From Acanthopleura granulata (lineage: Eukaryota; Mollusca; Polyplacophora; Chitonida; Chitonidae), in assembly GCA_016165875.1 (NCBI GenBank), contig JABBOT010000002.1, positions 23,760,265 to 23,824,264 of the forward strand: a stretch of 64,000 bases of DNA, read 5' to 3'. The stretch's first letter is position 1. Every line of letters begins with the position of its first letter. Of the stretch, positions 1 through 12,700 are shown piece by piece. The translations under genes and the position numbers were made by a program. The notes below the pieces were generated by a model. It was not told where the DNA came from, did not search any database, and worked only from the letters and a program-made list of their open reading frames with translations.

Positions 1-1151
1 AAGCAGGGAGAATCTATTAATTTCCCGTTCTAGTATGTTTTCTTCAGTGTATACGGCTGTGACATTTGTTGTCAGCCAAAATCCTTAATCCGCCATCTCA
101 TTTAAATTAGCCCTCCAAGCTATATACAGATAGCTACAAATCATCGAGCTATGAATATCCTTTTGACAAGAACGTGTACTGAACGTCAATTGTCCAATAC
201 CTTTATTGAATGCAACGATCGTGATGGCTGACAAAGTAGATCAGGAAACACTTGTCGACATGCGCACTAACCATGTATCTACATGTACACAAGCAGTAGC
301 CATGCTGAACCTGTCTATACGACATGTAAACTATCATGTATCTTCTTCAACAGTGGCCATGTTGAACCGCGGTCACTATACATGGAGTTAATGAAACAGG
401 GCCAACGCAAAAGGCTGCATCCCTCCACGCTGGAGTGTAGGTAGGCGTATGCTGTTTTTATATGCGTTTGTTTAAAACGTTATGCAAGTTAGGCCTACAT
501 TGAAGCAAGAATAACGAGGTTTTACCAGTGACTGTATTCGGATCGCTTCATGCTGACATGCCTATTTGTTAATCGTTTATTTAAGATAATCATTAGACGC
601 ATGTATGTTCAGATATAAATAAAACTAGCGTTATTTCATAGATTCAAAACTGTGTTTCCTGAGAACCGATGTGAACAATGACAAATAACCCTTGCCAACT
701 CTGCTTTTTGGGTCCAGGACACAAATATTTACATCTTATGCTTTACATACATCTAATCCTGGCACCACTAACTGGCATGAATATTACATGAGGCGTAAAT
801 TAGAGGCCAACTGATTTCTGCAAAGTTTTAAAATTTGATATTTTCTGTCCCTTGTCCTTTCAATTTAATTTGATTAAATCATTCAAAATTATCAAAGGAT
901 TCGCGATACAAACCTGTATCTTACATATGCAATGTATGAAAATCTGGTAATAGTATATACCTAATAATAGCGCGTGCCTTAAATCCAACTCTTAATTGCA
1001 TTCATATATATTAATTCGCTTTTATCCACTTTAATTCGATATCAAGATTCCCATATCCGAATAGAGGAAATCTGTGATCGGAGGGGATTTTCCTGTTAAG
1101 GGATACGAGGCACACGTTTCGATGACCGTTGTCATTGATTCTTTGGAAAAG
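1..1151. other. Unannotated AT-rich flank
   Basis: No exon, RNA gene or recognisable repeat is visible on either strand. Open frames are short, lack family resemblance and are not bounded by convincing splice sites. Confidence 0.5.
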
Positions 1152-1452
1152 TCGCCACGGTATGGCTTCAATATTACACAAGCCGTGTTAGTCTTCAGTC
1201 TTCGCCACGAGATGGCTTCAGTAGTGCCAAAGCTGCGTTAGCCTTCAGTCTTCGTCACAAAATATCTTCATAATTGCCAAAGCTGCGCTAGTCTTCAGCC
1301 GTACCCCCGGTGTGGCTTCAATATTGCCCTAGCCGTGCCAATCCACAATCATTCCGTCTTCGACGAGATATGGCTTCAACTCTGCCAAAGCCGCGTTAGT
1401 TTACAACCATTCAGTCTTCGCTACGATATGGCTTTAATATTGCCAAAGTGAA
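1152..1452. repeat. Diverged 50-bp tandem repeat, about six copies
   Basis: Units begin near 1152, 1202, 1252 and 1301 with an exact 50-bp spacing, then near 1367 and 1425 with longer spacing. Each carries a variant of ATGGCTTCAATATTGCCAAA followed by GC(C/T)GCGTTAGTCTTCAGTC. The copies differ from one another by several substitutions, so this is an old array. No coding capacity is implied. Confidence 0.8.
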
Positions 1453-4400
1453 ACTTCTGTGGAACTTCCCACACCACTGAAAACGGTTACAAGTTTCTTC
1501 TGACATTCCTTCAAATAACATACACATATGTGGAAATGCCTTCACTTAATATTTCCCACTAAATTAAATACAGAATAAATGCTTAGAATATATATACGGT
1601 GGACTTTCTGGACCAGACTGATTGTACATGTTTCCAGTGACGTCACACCAACTTTTCTCCCGGCCTTAAAGCATGTCTTATCGCCACATTCCCTTTTTTG
1701 TCCTCAGACACAGATTTCGACTGAAATTGACAAGAATTTTATTGGTGTGTGACACCTTTGGAGACATACAATATCAGTACGGTTCATAATGCCCACCTTG
1801 CAACCCACACACTTGAATGATACTTCAGATACACTTTTCAATATCTTTTCTACTGATGTTCAATTTATTTTTATGTTTTCTTTCCATTTGCCCGACTGTA
1901 ATCAGAACAGATATAAGATGCATGATCAGAGCACGCAGCTAAACCATTTAAACAGGATTTGGGAAATTACATCCAGGATCTCTGTGTTTAGTTTTGGTCT
2001 GATTTTCTTTTAATTTTATCATTCGATTGTTAAGGAGAAAGTTGCAACACGCTGGACGACTGCGAAAAGGGTATACAGATGCGTAGAGTGCCATCCTTTG
2101 CTGTTTCAAAACATGAGTGAGCAGAAATCCATAATCCAGGTGAAAAACGCGTATAGGACAAAAGAAAGGAGAAGCCGGTATATACACGACCGTTTTAATA
2201 GGCTACTTTGAATACTGAATAAGAAACATTATATCAGTCTGCCCTTAACAACCGGCAATAAGAAGGCAGAATAAGTAAATATTAAGCCTTTGTAACCACT
2301 TGCAACGAAATAAGTTTTGACAAAGCACTTTGATATGTGTTGACACGTATCACATGAAAGAACTAACACTTTTGTGAAGGATCGTTTATCTTAGCAGCTG
2401 GTATGATGTACAATTTAATCGAAACTAACACTTTGAGGAAGTTGTACACTCAGAAAATTTTCGCTGGCTACATGCATTGCGGAGGTTTGAATACATCATG
2501 TATCCAGTAGAGAGATGATACCCTAATTTCCTAAATGGATAAATCTGAACGCGGTTTGAGTACTAGGCGCCGCATCGAGTCGCAAGGATGCACTCATCAG
2601 GCTGTCCAACTAGGAATGAACGATTGTGAAGTTAATAACGAGAAGTTAGCTGCATTGTCGTACATTGGCATACTGTTTGCTTGAGCCTCTTTTCGGAGCA
2701 TTTAATTCCACTGACCATATCTTTTATTGCCCTACAGTTTACCGATCCGGTAAATCGAACTTTACTTCTATCACCCAATAATTATGAACGATACTCGGCA
2801 CAGGTATCGTGATGCAAAAGGTATCAGGAAACGGCGACGTAATATGGGAACTAGGCCAAGTTGTAAGGCTTGAGCTTAAGCTCCTCTGAAGAACATGGAT
2901 CCGTTTTTCATCAGTTTATTTCGACTCAGTTAAGCCCAGTATTGACCCTTGTCCATACAAAAGTGCCATTTACTTTGTATGAGGAGTCCAGTATTGAGGT
3001 TGAAGTCAGGCTTAATGCTTAGTACATTGTTAGGTGTCACACAAGGGTCACTGGTGTTTTGGTTAGCTTTATAATTGAAGGACTCGTGTTTAACCCTTAA
3101 TGACCCCAGGGTGACAACGTCTTGGTCGTAAGGTAGGCTTTTAGTCGAAAACTGTGGTAGTATTCATGAATTTAGATTTGAACTTCAACGCTAATTTTCA
3201 GTTTTTGTCATAAAGGTCTAAATCAGCTCCTTGTATTAAAATGAAAATCCAAAGGATGTCAAAATTTAGGGCAGTACACTGCTTTGAAGTTAAGACAAAG
3301 TCTGACTTAAGTCTAAGACAGGTTCATGATCCTGAAGAACGGGAGCTGCAGACATTTTCAGAGTGGAGTAACCTGAAATGCAGAGAGTAAACCACCAGCC
3401 TTTGGCAAGTCACTGACAAACTTTTCTATGTGTTGCACTCCAATTTTTGCCAGTGGAGTAAATTCAGCAAGTAGTGGTACACCATAATGGTAAAAGGCAA
3501 GTGATTCGAAACAAATTTCACCACTCCAATTTTCAGGATGTAACTCTTTCAGTGGCATTTAGAAATTTGGAATGACATAACATGACAAGATTCTTATGTA
3601 TGTAGAACTTGTATTTTGTTCCATAAAGATGTTTTCAGTGTTATTTCATACTCTTATTATGAAAAGACAGTCTAATCAAACTGTAAAAGACAAACTCGGT
3701 ATGTTAGAGTTGAAAATAGTTTATTTTGATTTAAGAACATAAATATACCTGTATGATATGTGATAGCCACAGGGTCATCTACATCAGTGTTAGAGACAGA
3801 ATATAAAAGTAAAGGCTGGCACTAATGAAACTACATTAGTCTCATTTGTTTTAAACCTTGAAGAACAATACTCCCAATGTACAAATATTGATCAATGGAA
3901 CAATCAACAGCAAGTCATCATTATTGCCTTGAAAGGTTTGAATGTTCATTCTACCACAATCTAATGAAGCCAATGTTCTTTCTGAAAATCTAATTTAAAG
4001 CTGAGGGCTCCACACACCCAAAGTTTATTAGTGATGACAAATCTGAATGTAGCAATACACATTTCTTGTGTCCAAACTCGTATAAAAGGTACTGAAATAT
4101 GGGGCGACCAATGACAACAACCTTTGACCTGATCCAGATTTACCACTTTTGTAACACTGACTTAATTTACATCGATATTACTGACCTTAAGGTACACAAA
4201 AGTTATCCTCAGAGCACCATAAAAGGATAAAACGTAAGTCATGCTTGGAGGGCCAAGGATATTCAAGTATGGTATTCCAGCAGATGTTTTCTGTGTTCTA
4301 AAGAAAGATTTTCACCACTCTTTGCTTCCCTTGGTTTGTCTTTAGTGACTCTTGAGTATGTGGTCTTTAGTATGAAGCATTAATGGGGTAATTAGTCGGG

Positions 4401-6543
4401 AAGAGAATCTAGCAAAATGCAAGTTACTGAGTGATGTGTGTGAAATTTATACACAGACACGAGTTGGACATGAATGTTTTAAGCATGTATTAAGCACCTG
4501 GTCTGCAGACCTTTACTTGAAATACTACGCAGTATTGACTGAATGGGAAAACAAGTCGTGACTTTCTATACTTCTCCAAAGGGTACTACATGTACTTACA
4601 CCTAAACATCATTGACAGAGAAAAAGGAGAGCTGTGTTTTCATAGGCAAATTGTTATGATCTGATGAAAATGTAATCCTGCTCTTACAAGTAAACTGGCC
4701 CAATTGCACTACTGTTTGCATGATTTGCCCCATTGATGGAATTCTGCGCTGGTACACATCATTCCTTTGTACATTATATGTATATATCAAGAGATTATAA
4801 TGATACATTATGAGCATCTGGGAATTCAACGCCAGAGCTACACATCCCTGCCATCCACTTATGATGACAAAATTTGAATAATGCTGGAAATAATCACTTG
4901 AATAAATCATGTGCACTTGCATGAAGTGTAGCAGGACTTGGTGAATCGCAGTCAATCCCATTTTAATAACATCACGCATTCAGGCTAAGCGTTTGCCCGT
5001 CAGTCTGAGAAGGTTTGTACAAATATGTAAATTTTAAAACAAATTTACACACATATATACACATGTTTAACAAATTTTTTATAACATAAGAATGTTCATT
5101 CACTAACTTAACCAACATTGTACCTATCATCCAGCCACACCTATGCATTTAAAATATTGAGTCACATGCAAATTAGATTAGATAAACACTGCTGTATTAG
5201 GCTCTCTGAACAGTAAATCCAATATTTGCTGAATTCCATAAATGCATATGTACAGGAACTATCTAATGCAACTGAACTTATGTAGCACTGACAAAATTTA
5301 TAATCCTTGTGTTATATCATCACTGGGTCAAATGTGTTCTCTGCCAACCAGGAATTAATCAGAATCAAATATATACTGCCTTTACTTGGGTTGAACAAAC
5401 ACTTTCAATAGTCCACCTAAGGTTAGCTTTTGACCTTTGTCTAGGAGTTTGTCATTATGTTATTTGGTCTAAGCTGACAGTATTTGTGATTTCTGCCAAC
5501 CTTTAATTCTATGACTGGCCTGGCAGTAAAAGGGATTAAAACCTGTGAAGACTATGAGATACATGTATGTGTAGATTTTATTGATTTTTGTACACCTTTA
5601 CTTCACAATAACAGATCATTGTGTATTCAATGATGGTGAAATATTGTTGTTTAACAACCCTGAGAAAAATAGAAATTTAACCTCAATGACTTCAAAAACA
5701 ACTGATTACCTCTAAATGCATACTAATATGTAGTTTAACATGATACATGCAATACTGGCAGCCATGTCAATATTAAACTGATAATGAAACTGTCACCAGA
5801 TTCCTAAAAACTACTGATTAATTTGATGACTTTTTGTGTATTTGGCAACATTGTGGTGTTGATATAACGTCACTCTCAAGTCAGCAGTCAGTTTCAAACT
5901 TATCCTTGTTTCCTCTTGAAAGAAAACGTCACATTTCGTGACGTTCCCATAAGATGGTTAATGTTTGAAATGTAGGACTGGTACAATCATATCGTCACTG
6001 CAGCGAAAGTTTCTGCAAAACCCCCATATTCACAGAAATGCATAATGGGTGAGTACAGAACTTAGGTCCACAGCATTCCTCACAGTGTGACGTCCACCGT
6101 GACTCATCAAGACAACAGGCTGAAACAGGTGGACTCAGCTGCACACACTGGCCATAAGAGATGTAGAATACACAGAACAGATGTGTACTGTATTTGATCT
6201 AAATTTCGTCCATGGCTATATTATCCATTTTGCCTTATTGTGAGAGTTCTCCTCAGAAATGTGTTTTGAAATTTCTTTGGAAGGAGGGGTGATATCCTAC
6301 TGGAGAAATGTAAGTATAGGCACAATAATATTATTTACCTCAAAAAAAATAAAACACGTCTTCAGTTCAATTTTTAGAGCAAATACAATAACTGTGTTCA
6401 ACAGACAGCACCACAGTCTACCACTGCCACAAGTTTGGAGACACACACTTCATCAATATGTACATCACAGCAGCCAGACACCCCAGTCAGTGGCAGACAC
6501 ACACAGATAATGGCCTGTACTTGGTACAGCGCTCACACATACA
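1453..6543. other. 3' flank of NDST, probably including its 3' UTR
   Basis: This stretch lies downstream of the NDST stop codon on the minus strand. The first clear minus-strand AATAAA-type signal below the stop is at about 5577-5582, which would imply a 3' UTR of roughly 1 kb; this is an inference. A 125-codon minus-strand frame at 4602-4979 has no recognisable domain. No other gene is supported. Confidence 0.4.
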
Positions 6544-6763
6544 CTACACTTGGTTCAAATCCTCTCGCAGCCACTGTGGTATGGGCTGGTTCAAACGAGA
6601 CAGGAGTTTGGACAGTACAACATTGTGGCGTCTGTAGAAGCGCTGGAGAAAGGCTTCTGCCTGGCCGTCCATTGGTGGGTAAGAGCGGCCTTTACTGCGA
6701 CCCAAACATTTTGTCTTATCCTCATTGATGATCTGACAGAAGAAACCTTTGGAAGCATCATAC
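6544..6763 (-). CDS. NDST: NDST coding exon 12 (residues 822-894 and stop)
   Basis: The acceptor is TCTGTTACAG|GTATGATG. It encodes [19 protein letters not shown], with the disulfide pair C831/C841, then [11 protein letters not shown] with K846, and ends [11 protein letters not shown] before TAG at 6544-6546. The C-terminal WLREDL matches vertebrate NDSTs. Confidence 0.96.
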
Positions 6764-9700
6764 CTGTAACAGAAAGACAGGACAAGTGAAATCACCTAAG
6801 TAATATCCTCAATACAGGTTTCTCTGCAGAAAATCATTACTTGTTTATACTGCACACATGTAAGGGAAAGTCACCACTGCTTGACTCCAAGCCTCAATAC
6901 TATTTTATACTGCACAGAATCATGTACAACAGAAAGTCACTCCACCTTAGTGCCTCACTAATGATTTCTTTCCTCACAGTACATATATGTAACAGAAAGT
7001 CATCACAAGTTAGCTCTGGAATATATTTCACTCAACAGCCATGGCGATATATGTACATTGTAAAAAGGCTAAGTTCTTATCAAAAACATAAAACCTCTTG
7101 CCATAGGGACTAGAGGCAATAACGTGTGAGGAATCAGAAGGAAATCATGTGATTTGTTGGGAATCCATGTTATGTGTGAGGAATCTGTGTGATTGGTGAG
7201 GAATCCATGTAATGTGTTGGGAATCCATGTTATATGTGAGGAATCTGAGTGATGGGTGAGGAATCCCTGTTCATGATGGGAGAGGAATTTGTGTTCTGGG
7301 TGAGGAATATATTTGGTGAGTAAGGAATCCATGTGATGGGTGAAGATTCCATTTGGTGGGTGAGATATCCATTTGGTGGGTAAGGAATCTGTGTGATGGG
7401 TGAGGAATCCATCTGGTAGGTGAAGAATCCATTTGGTGCGTAAGGAATCCATGTGATGGGTGAGGAATCCATTTGGTGGCTGAGGAATCCATGTGATGGT
7501 TGAGGAATTCATATTATGTGTGAGGAATCCATTTGGTGGGTAAGGAATCCATGTTCATGAGGGGTGAGGAATCCATGTAATGGGTGAGGAATTCATAGGA
7601 TGTGTTGGGAATCCATGTGATGGTTGAGAAATCCATGTTATGTGCGAGGAATCCATGTTATGTGTGAGGAATCCATGTGATGGGTGAGGAATCCATGTTC
7701 ATGCGGGTGAGGAATCCGTGTGATGGGAAAGGAATCCATTTCGTGGGTAAGGAATCCATGTGATGGGTGAGGAATCCATTTAGTGGATGAGGAATCCATG
7801 TGAGAGTAAGGAATCCATTTGGTGGGTAAGGACTCTATGTAATGAGCGAGGAATTCACAGGATGTGTGAGGAATCCATGCAATGTGTGATGAATCCATGT
7901 TCATGATGGGTGAGGAATCCATTTGGTGGGTGAGGAATCCATTTGGTGGATGAGGAATCCATGTGATGGGTGAGGAATCCATGTAATGGGTGAGGAATTC
8001 ATAGGATGTGTGAGGAATCCATGCATTGTGTGACGAATCCATGTTGATGATGGGTGAGAAATCCATGTGATGGTTGAGAAATTCATGTTATGTGGGAGGA
8101 ATCCATGAGATGGTTCAGGAATGCACGTGTTGAGTGGAGAATCCATGTGATGGGTGAGGAATCCATGTCAGATGTGGAGATTCTGCATTAAGTTTGACGA
8201 GCTTTTCAATACATCTGGTAAATGATAAAATCCCTATTTGAGTCAATGGGGTCACCATAGGGAGGAGGTTAATGAATCTATTTCAAGAGAAAAATATCTA
8301 CATAATCTGGGAGTAACAGTCAAAGTTACCTCTCAGGAATTCCTGCTTAGCTCTATCTCACTCCAACTCTATCTCACCTTAAACTCCTAGAGTAATCTAC
8401 AAATGGTTCGATGTGAAGATAGCGTTGTACTTTGGTCATCACTTGTGCTGGGTCTCTCTTCAACATTTCCCCGTCAATGATGAATATCTGCAAGATTGAT
8501 TCATCAGATTCGTGTCACTTTTAATATTCACTTTCACATACGCCTTTCAATATTTGCTCACATTACTCAAGATCTGTTAGACTTAGTGTCAATTTTAATA
8601 CTGCTGTCAACCTCTTTTCAGCCATGGCCACCAGCTGAGCCTCTTTTAACTAGGATATAAGCTGTGTTAGTATGTCACAGGTCTCTACGCTGGTGAATGG
8701 TGGACACTGACACAGGTCTTTGTGCAGTCAGCATTGAGTTATCAGCCAAGTCAGAGCAGTTATCGACTGACCTGTCGGGCTGTGTAATAATCCAGCCACT
8801 TTTCCAGGTGATGAGCATACATGCCAGGGTTCAGACAGCGGTGTTTGAGTTCCCTCATGCCTCGCGGGGACAAGTCATTGGCAGTGATTATCTCATAGAA
8901 TGTATAGTTCAGAGCAGTCAGGTCCTCATGGGCTCTCATATGCTGTGGAAAAATCAAAAGTAGATGAATGAAAGTAAAATAAATCCATAGGTATGGATGT
9001 GAGCTCAGTGTTTTAATATGTAAATGTGAACATATCAAGTTCTGCAGCAAATAACATGCTAACCAGAGCCTCTGATGAGACAGTAGCTATAGTGGTTGTG
9101 ACAATATTATCACTGAGTCAATTACAAAATTAAAGCTGTTATCCAACAATACTGCTGGGGTTCAAGCTATTACCCATTACTTTGTGGTTATAAAAAAAAG
9201 AAAAACTGAAAAGACTGAAAAACGCACACGGGTGCAAATGAGCCCGATTTGCACCCATGACTGCCAGGTATCACATACAATGGTCTTACCACTAAAAACA
9301 GTGTTTTTCACACCCTGTAATTTTCAGCATAACAGCTGTAAAGGTTTTCTGTCATCGCACCTCCAAATAAGGGAAATTGCACTTTTTTGAACTTTGATCG
9401 TAATTTGCGTCAAAAGTATACAACGTAGGAAATAAAATCAGATTTGTGACCAGGATATCAAACCACATCAGGAAGCATAGTTATAATATTTAAATTCATA
9501 AACGTTTGGTCACTTGACAATTTCTGTAATCAGTGCATTTCCACAATTTTCAAGATATTAAAATGATTTTGGTATAGTTAACTTTCCCCAAGGTGTTCTA
9601 TCTGTATTATAAATTTCAGCATAATCACATACACTGTACTTGAGAAAATGACACGTTCATACATTCTATTCGAGGCGACATGATGTCCAAAGTAAGTCAG

Positions 9701-12700
9701 GTTGAACAATAAAAATTGTGGGGAAAAAATTTCCATGTAAAAATGATAAGAAATAGACTGGATTTGAACCTCCGAGTGCTAGAACTAATCTGCAGTGAAT
9801 AATAATTTTGTGAATAATTTTTTGTCAACCATAGAAAAGACTTTGATGAAGTGTTGCAGACAGCTCCTATGTTATTTAAATGTGGGAATTTTGATAAATT
9901 TTTCTTGTTTTCTAAAACCTTGTAAACTATACAATGCACGAAAATATTTCTTGCAGATTTGCAATCTTGACATCATGGAGCACTAAAGAGTGTGTTTGTT
10001 TGACTATTTTAAGCGCTATTCAGATGTGACATAATTTTAAATAATTTAAAAGGTCAATTACAAACAACTAATCATCGAAATGGAAAATCCATAATTCGAT
10101 TTATGTATCTTGCTGTAACCTAAACTTCAACCAAGTTTTGTTGAAACTAACTTAAAGGAAATGTTAGACGTTTTTTGAAAATGTTATGATATTCGGAATA
10201 AACAGACAGACAGACAGACAACCGATACCTGAAATGGAAAATCAATATTACCAAATATGTATCTTGACGTCATCTACACTTGACCCAAGTTTTGTTTAAA
10301 TCGAACAAAAACTGTGGGAAAAGTAGCATTTTGAACCAAACGTTAACCGACGCCAGACAGACAGACAGACTGATGGATGGACACCAGACAACTTGCTAAT
10401 ACATAACCTCTTCTGGTCTTTGACCAGTAGAACTAAAAATTTTGAATTACTACAAAAATTATGAATTCATACAAAAAATGCATCGTCATGCACACCAGTT
10501 GCACATTGAAAATACACAAGAAAAGTATCTTACACAAATTACAGTTCTGGATATCTATGTAAACCACTGTTGTGCCTATACTAGGCCATGCCAATTCACT
10601 TCAATGCAAAACACGTATTACCATAAATTAAATGATTTTTATCAGCATATCCCTGTTGCTGCCTCTTTTTTCCAGACTTATATTGATAAGGTATGATTGA
10701 CAGCTGGAGATTTAACAAATATTGACAGTCTTGGATCGGACATTTAGACTTGCCAAGACTGAAAGGATTAATATCTTATGTCTGTTGATCCATATGTCAA
10801 CTGCAATGCAACTCTGGATATTAAATTCCTAATTTAAGGTTCACGAAGTGCAGGTTTTCAGGGGTACCCTAACATACAGGGTCAAACCACAATAAATAAT
10901 ATTGGACTCATTTCCAGTTCATCTACAGTTCATGAAACTCCAGTTGAGTAAAATGGAACAGATATGGATCAGAATGTTATAAGACAGTGTGAACGAGGTG
11001 ATGGCTCAGTATGGTTATCAGACAGTGTGAACAAGGTGATGACAGGACAATTAACAGGCAGTGTGAACGTGATGACTCAGGATGGTTATCAGACAGTGTG
11101 AACAAGGTGATGACTTTGCATGGTGGATAAGAAGACGTACAAGCTCACATGGCACCAGGGCTAGGCATGCTTGGTTAGGCTAAACAGAATGTTATCAGAC
11201 AGTGTGAACAAGGTGATGACTCAGGATGGTTATCAGACAGTGTGAACTAGATGATGACTCAGGATGGTTATCAGACAGTGTGAACAAGGTGATGACTCAG
11301 GATGGTTATCAGACAGTGTGAACAAAGTGATGACTCAGTATGGTTATCAGACAGTGTGAACTGGATGATGACTCAGGATGGTTATCACACAGTGTGAACG
11401 AGGTGATGACTCAGGACGGTTATCAGGCAGGGTGAGCAACATGATGACTCAGTATGGTTATCACACAGTGTGAACAAGGTGATGACTCAGGGTGGTTATC
11501 ACACAGTGTCAACAAGGTGATGACTCAGGGTGGTTATCAGAGAGTGTGAACAACGTGATGACTCCGGATGGCTATCAGACAGTGTGGACAAGGTGATGAC
11601 TCAGGATGGTTATCAGACAGTGTGGACAAGGTGATGACTCAGGATGGTTATCAGATAACGCAGACATGGTGATGACTTTGCATGGTGGATAAGAAGACAA
11701 ACAAGCTTACATGGCACCAGGACTAGGCATGCTTGGTTAGGCTAATCAGAATGTTATCAGACAGTGTGAACAAGGTGATGACTCAGGATGGTTATCAGAC
11801 AGTGTGAACAAAGTGATGACTCAGTATGGTTATCAGACAGTGTGAACAAAGTGATGACTCAGGATGGTTATCAGACAGTGTGAACGAGGTGATGACTCGG
11901 ATGGTTATCAGGCAGGGTGAGCAACATGATGACTCAGTATGGTTATCACACAGTGTGAACAAGGTGATGACTCAGGGTGGTTATCAGACAGTGTGAACAA
12001 GGTGATGACTCAGGATGGTTATCAGACTGTGTGAACGAGGTGATGACTCAGGATGGTTATCAGGCAGTGTGAACAACATGATGACTCAGTATGGTTATCA
12101 CACAGTGTGAACAAGGTGATGACTCAGGGTGGTTATCAGATAACGCAGAAAAGGTGATGACAGCATAGTTGATACAAAGACGAACAAGCTTACATGGCAC
12201 CAGGACTAGGCATGCTTGGTTAGGCTAATCAGAATGTTATCAGACAGTGTGAACAAAGTGATGACTTAGTATGGTTATCAGACAGTGTGAACAAAGTGAT
12301 GACTCAGTATGGTTTTCAGACAGTGTGAAGAAGGTGATGACTCAGTATGGTTATCAGACAGTACCAACAAGGTAATGACTCAGGATGGTTATCAGATAAG
12401 TTATGAATGGTAGATAAGAGGGTGAATGAGCTTACCTGGTACCAGGAGAAGGCAAGCTTGGCTGGGCTGATCCGAATGTTATCAGAGAGTGTGGATAAGG
12501 TGATGACTCAGAATGGTTATCAGACAGTGTGAACAAGGTGATAACTCAGAATGGTTATCAGACAGTGTGAACAAGGTGATAACTCAGAATGGTTATCAGA
12601 CAGTGTGAATAAGGTGATGATTCAGAATGGTTATCAGACAGTGTGGATAAGGTGATGATTCAGAATGGTTATGAGACAGTGTGGATAAGGTGATGATTCA

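Noticed and set aside
3358..3558. 66-codon minus-strand frame with protein-like composition
   Set aside because: A stop lies directly before its ATG, and there is no family resemblance or splice-site support.
4602..4979. 125-codon minus-strand frame downstream of NDST
   Set aside because: No recognisable domain, no splice context, and composition like translated AT-rich non-coding DNA.
7069..8146. Several minus-strand open frames of 70-147 codons rich in [12 protein letters not shown] repeats
   Set aside because: They are readings of a 20-bp minisatellite in all three frames and lie in an NDST intron.
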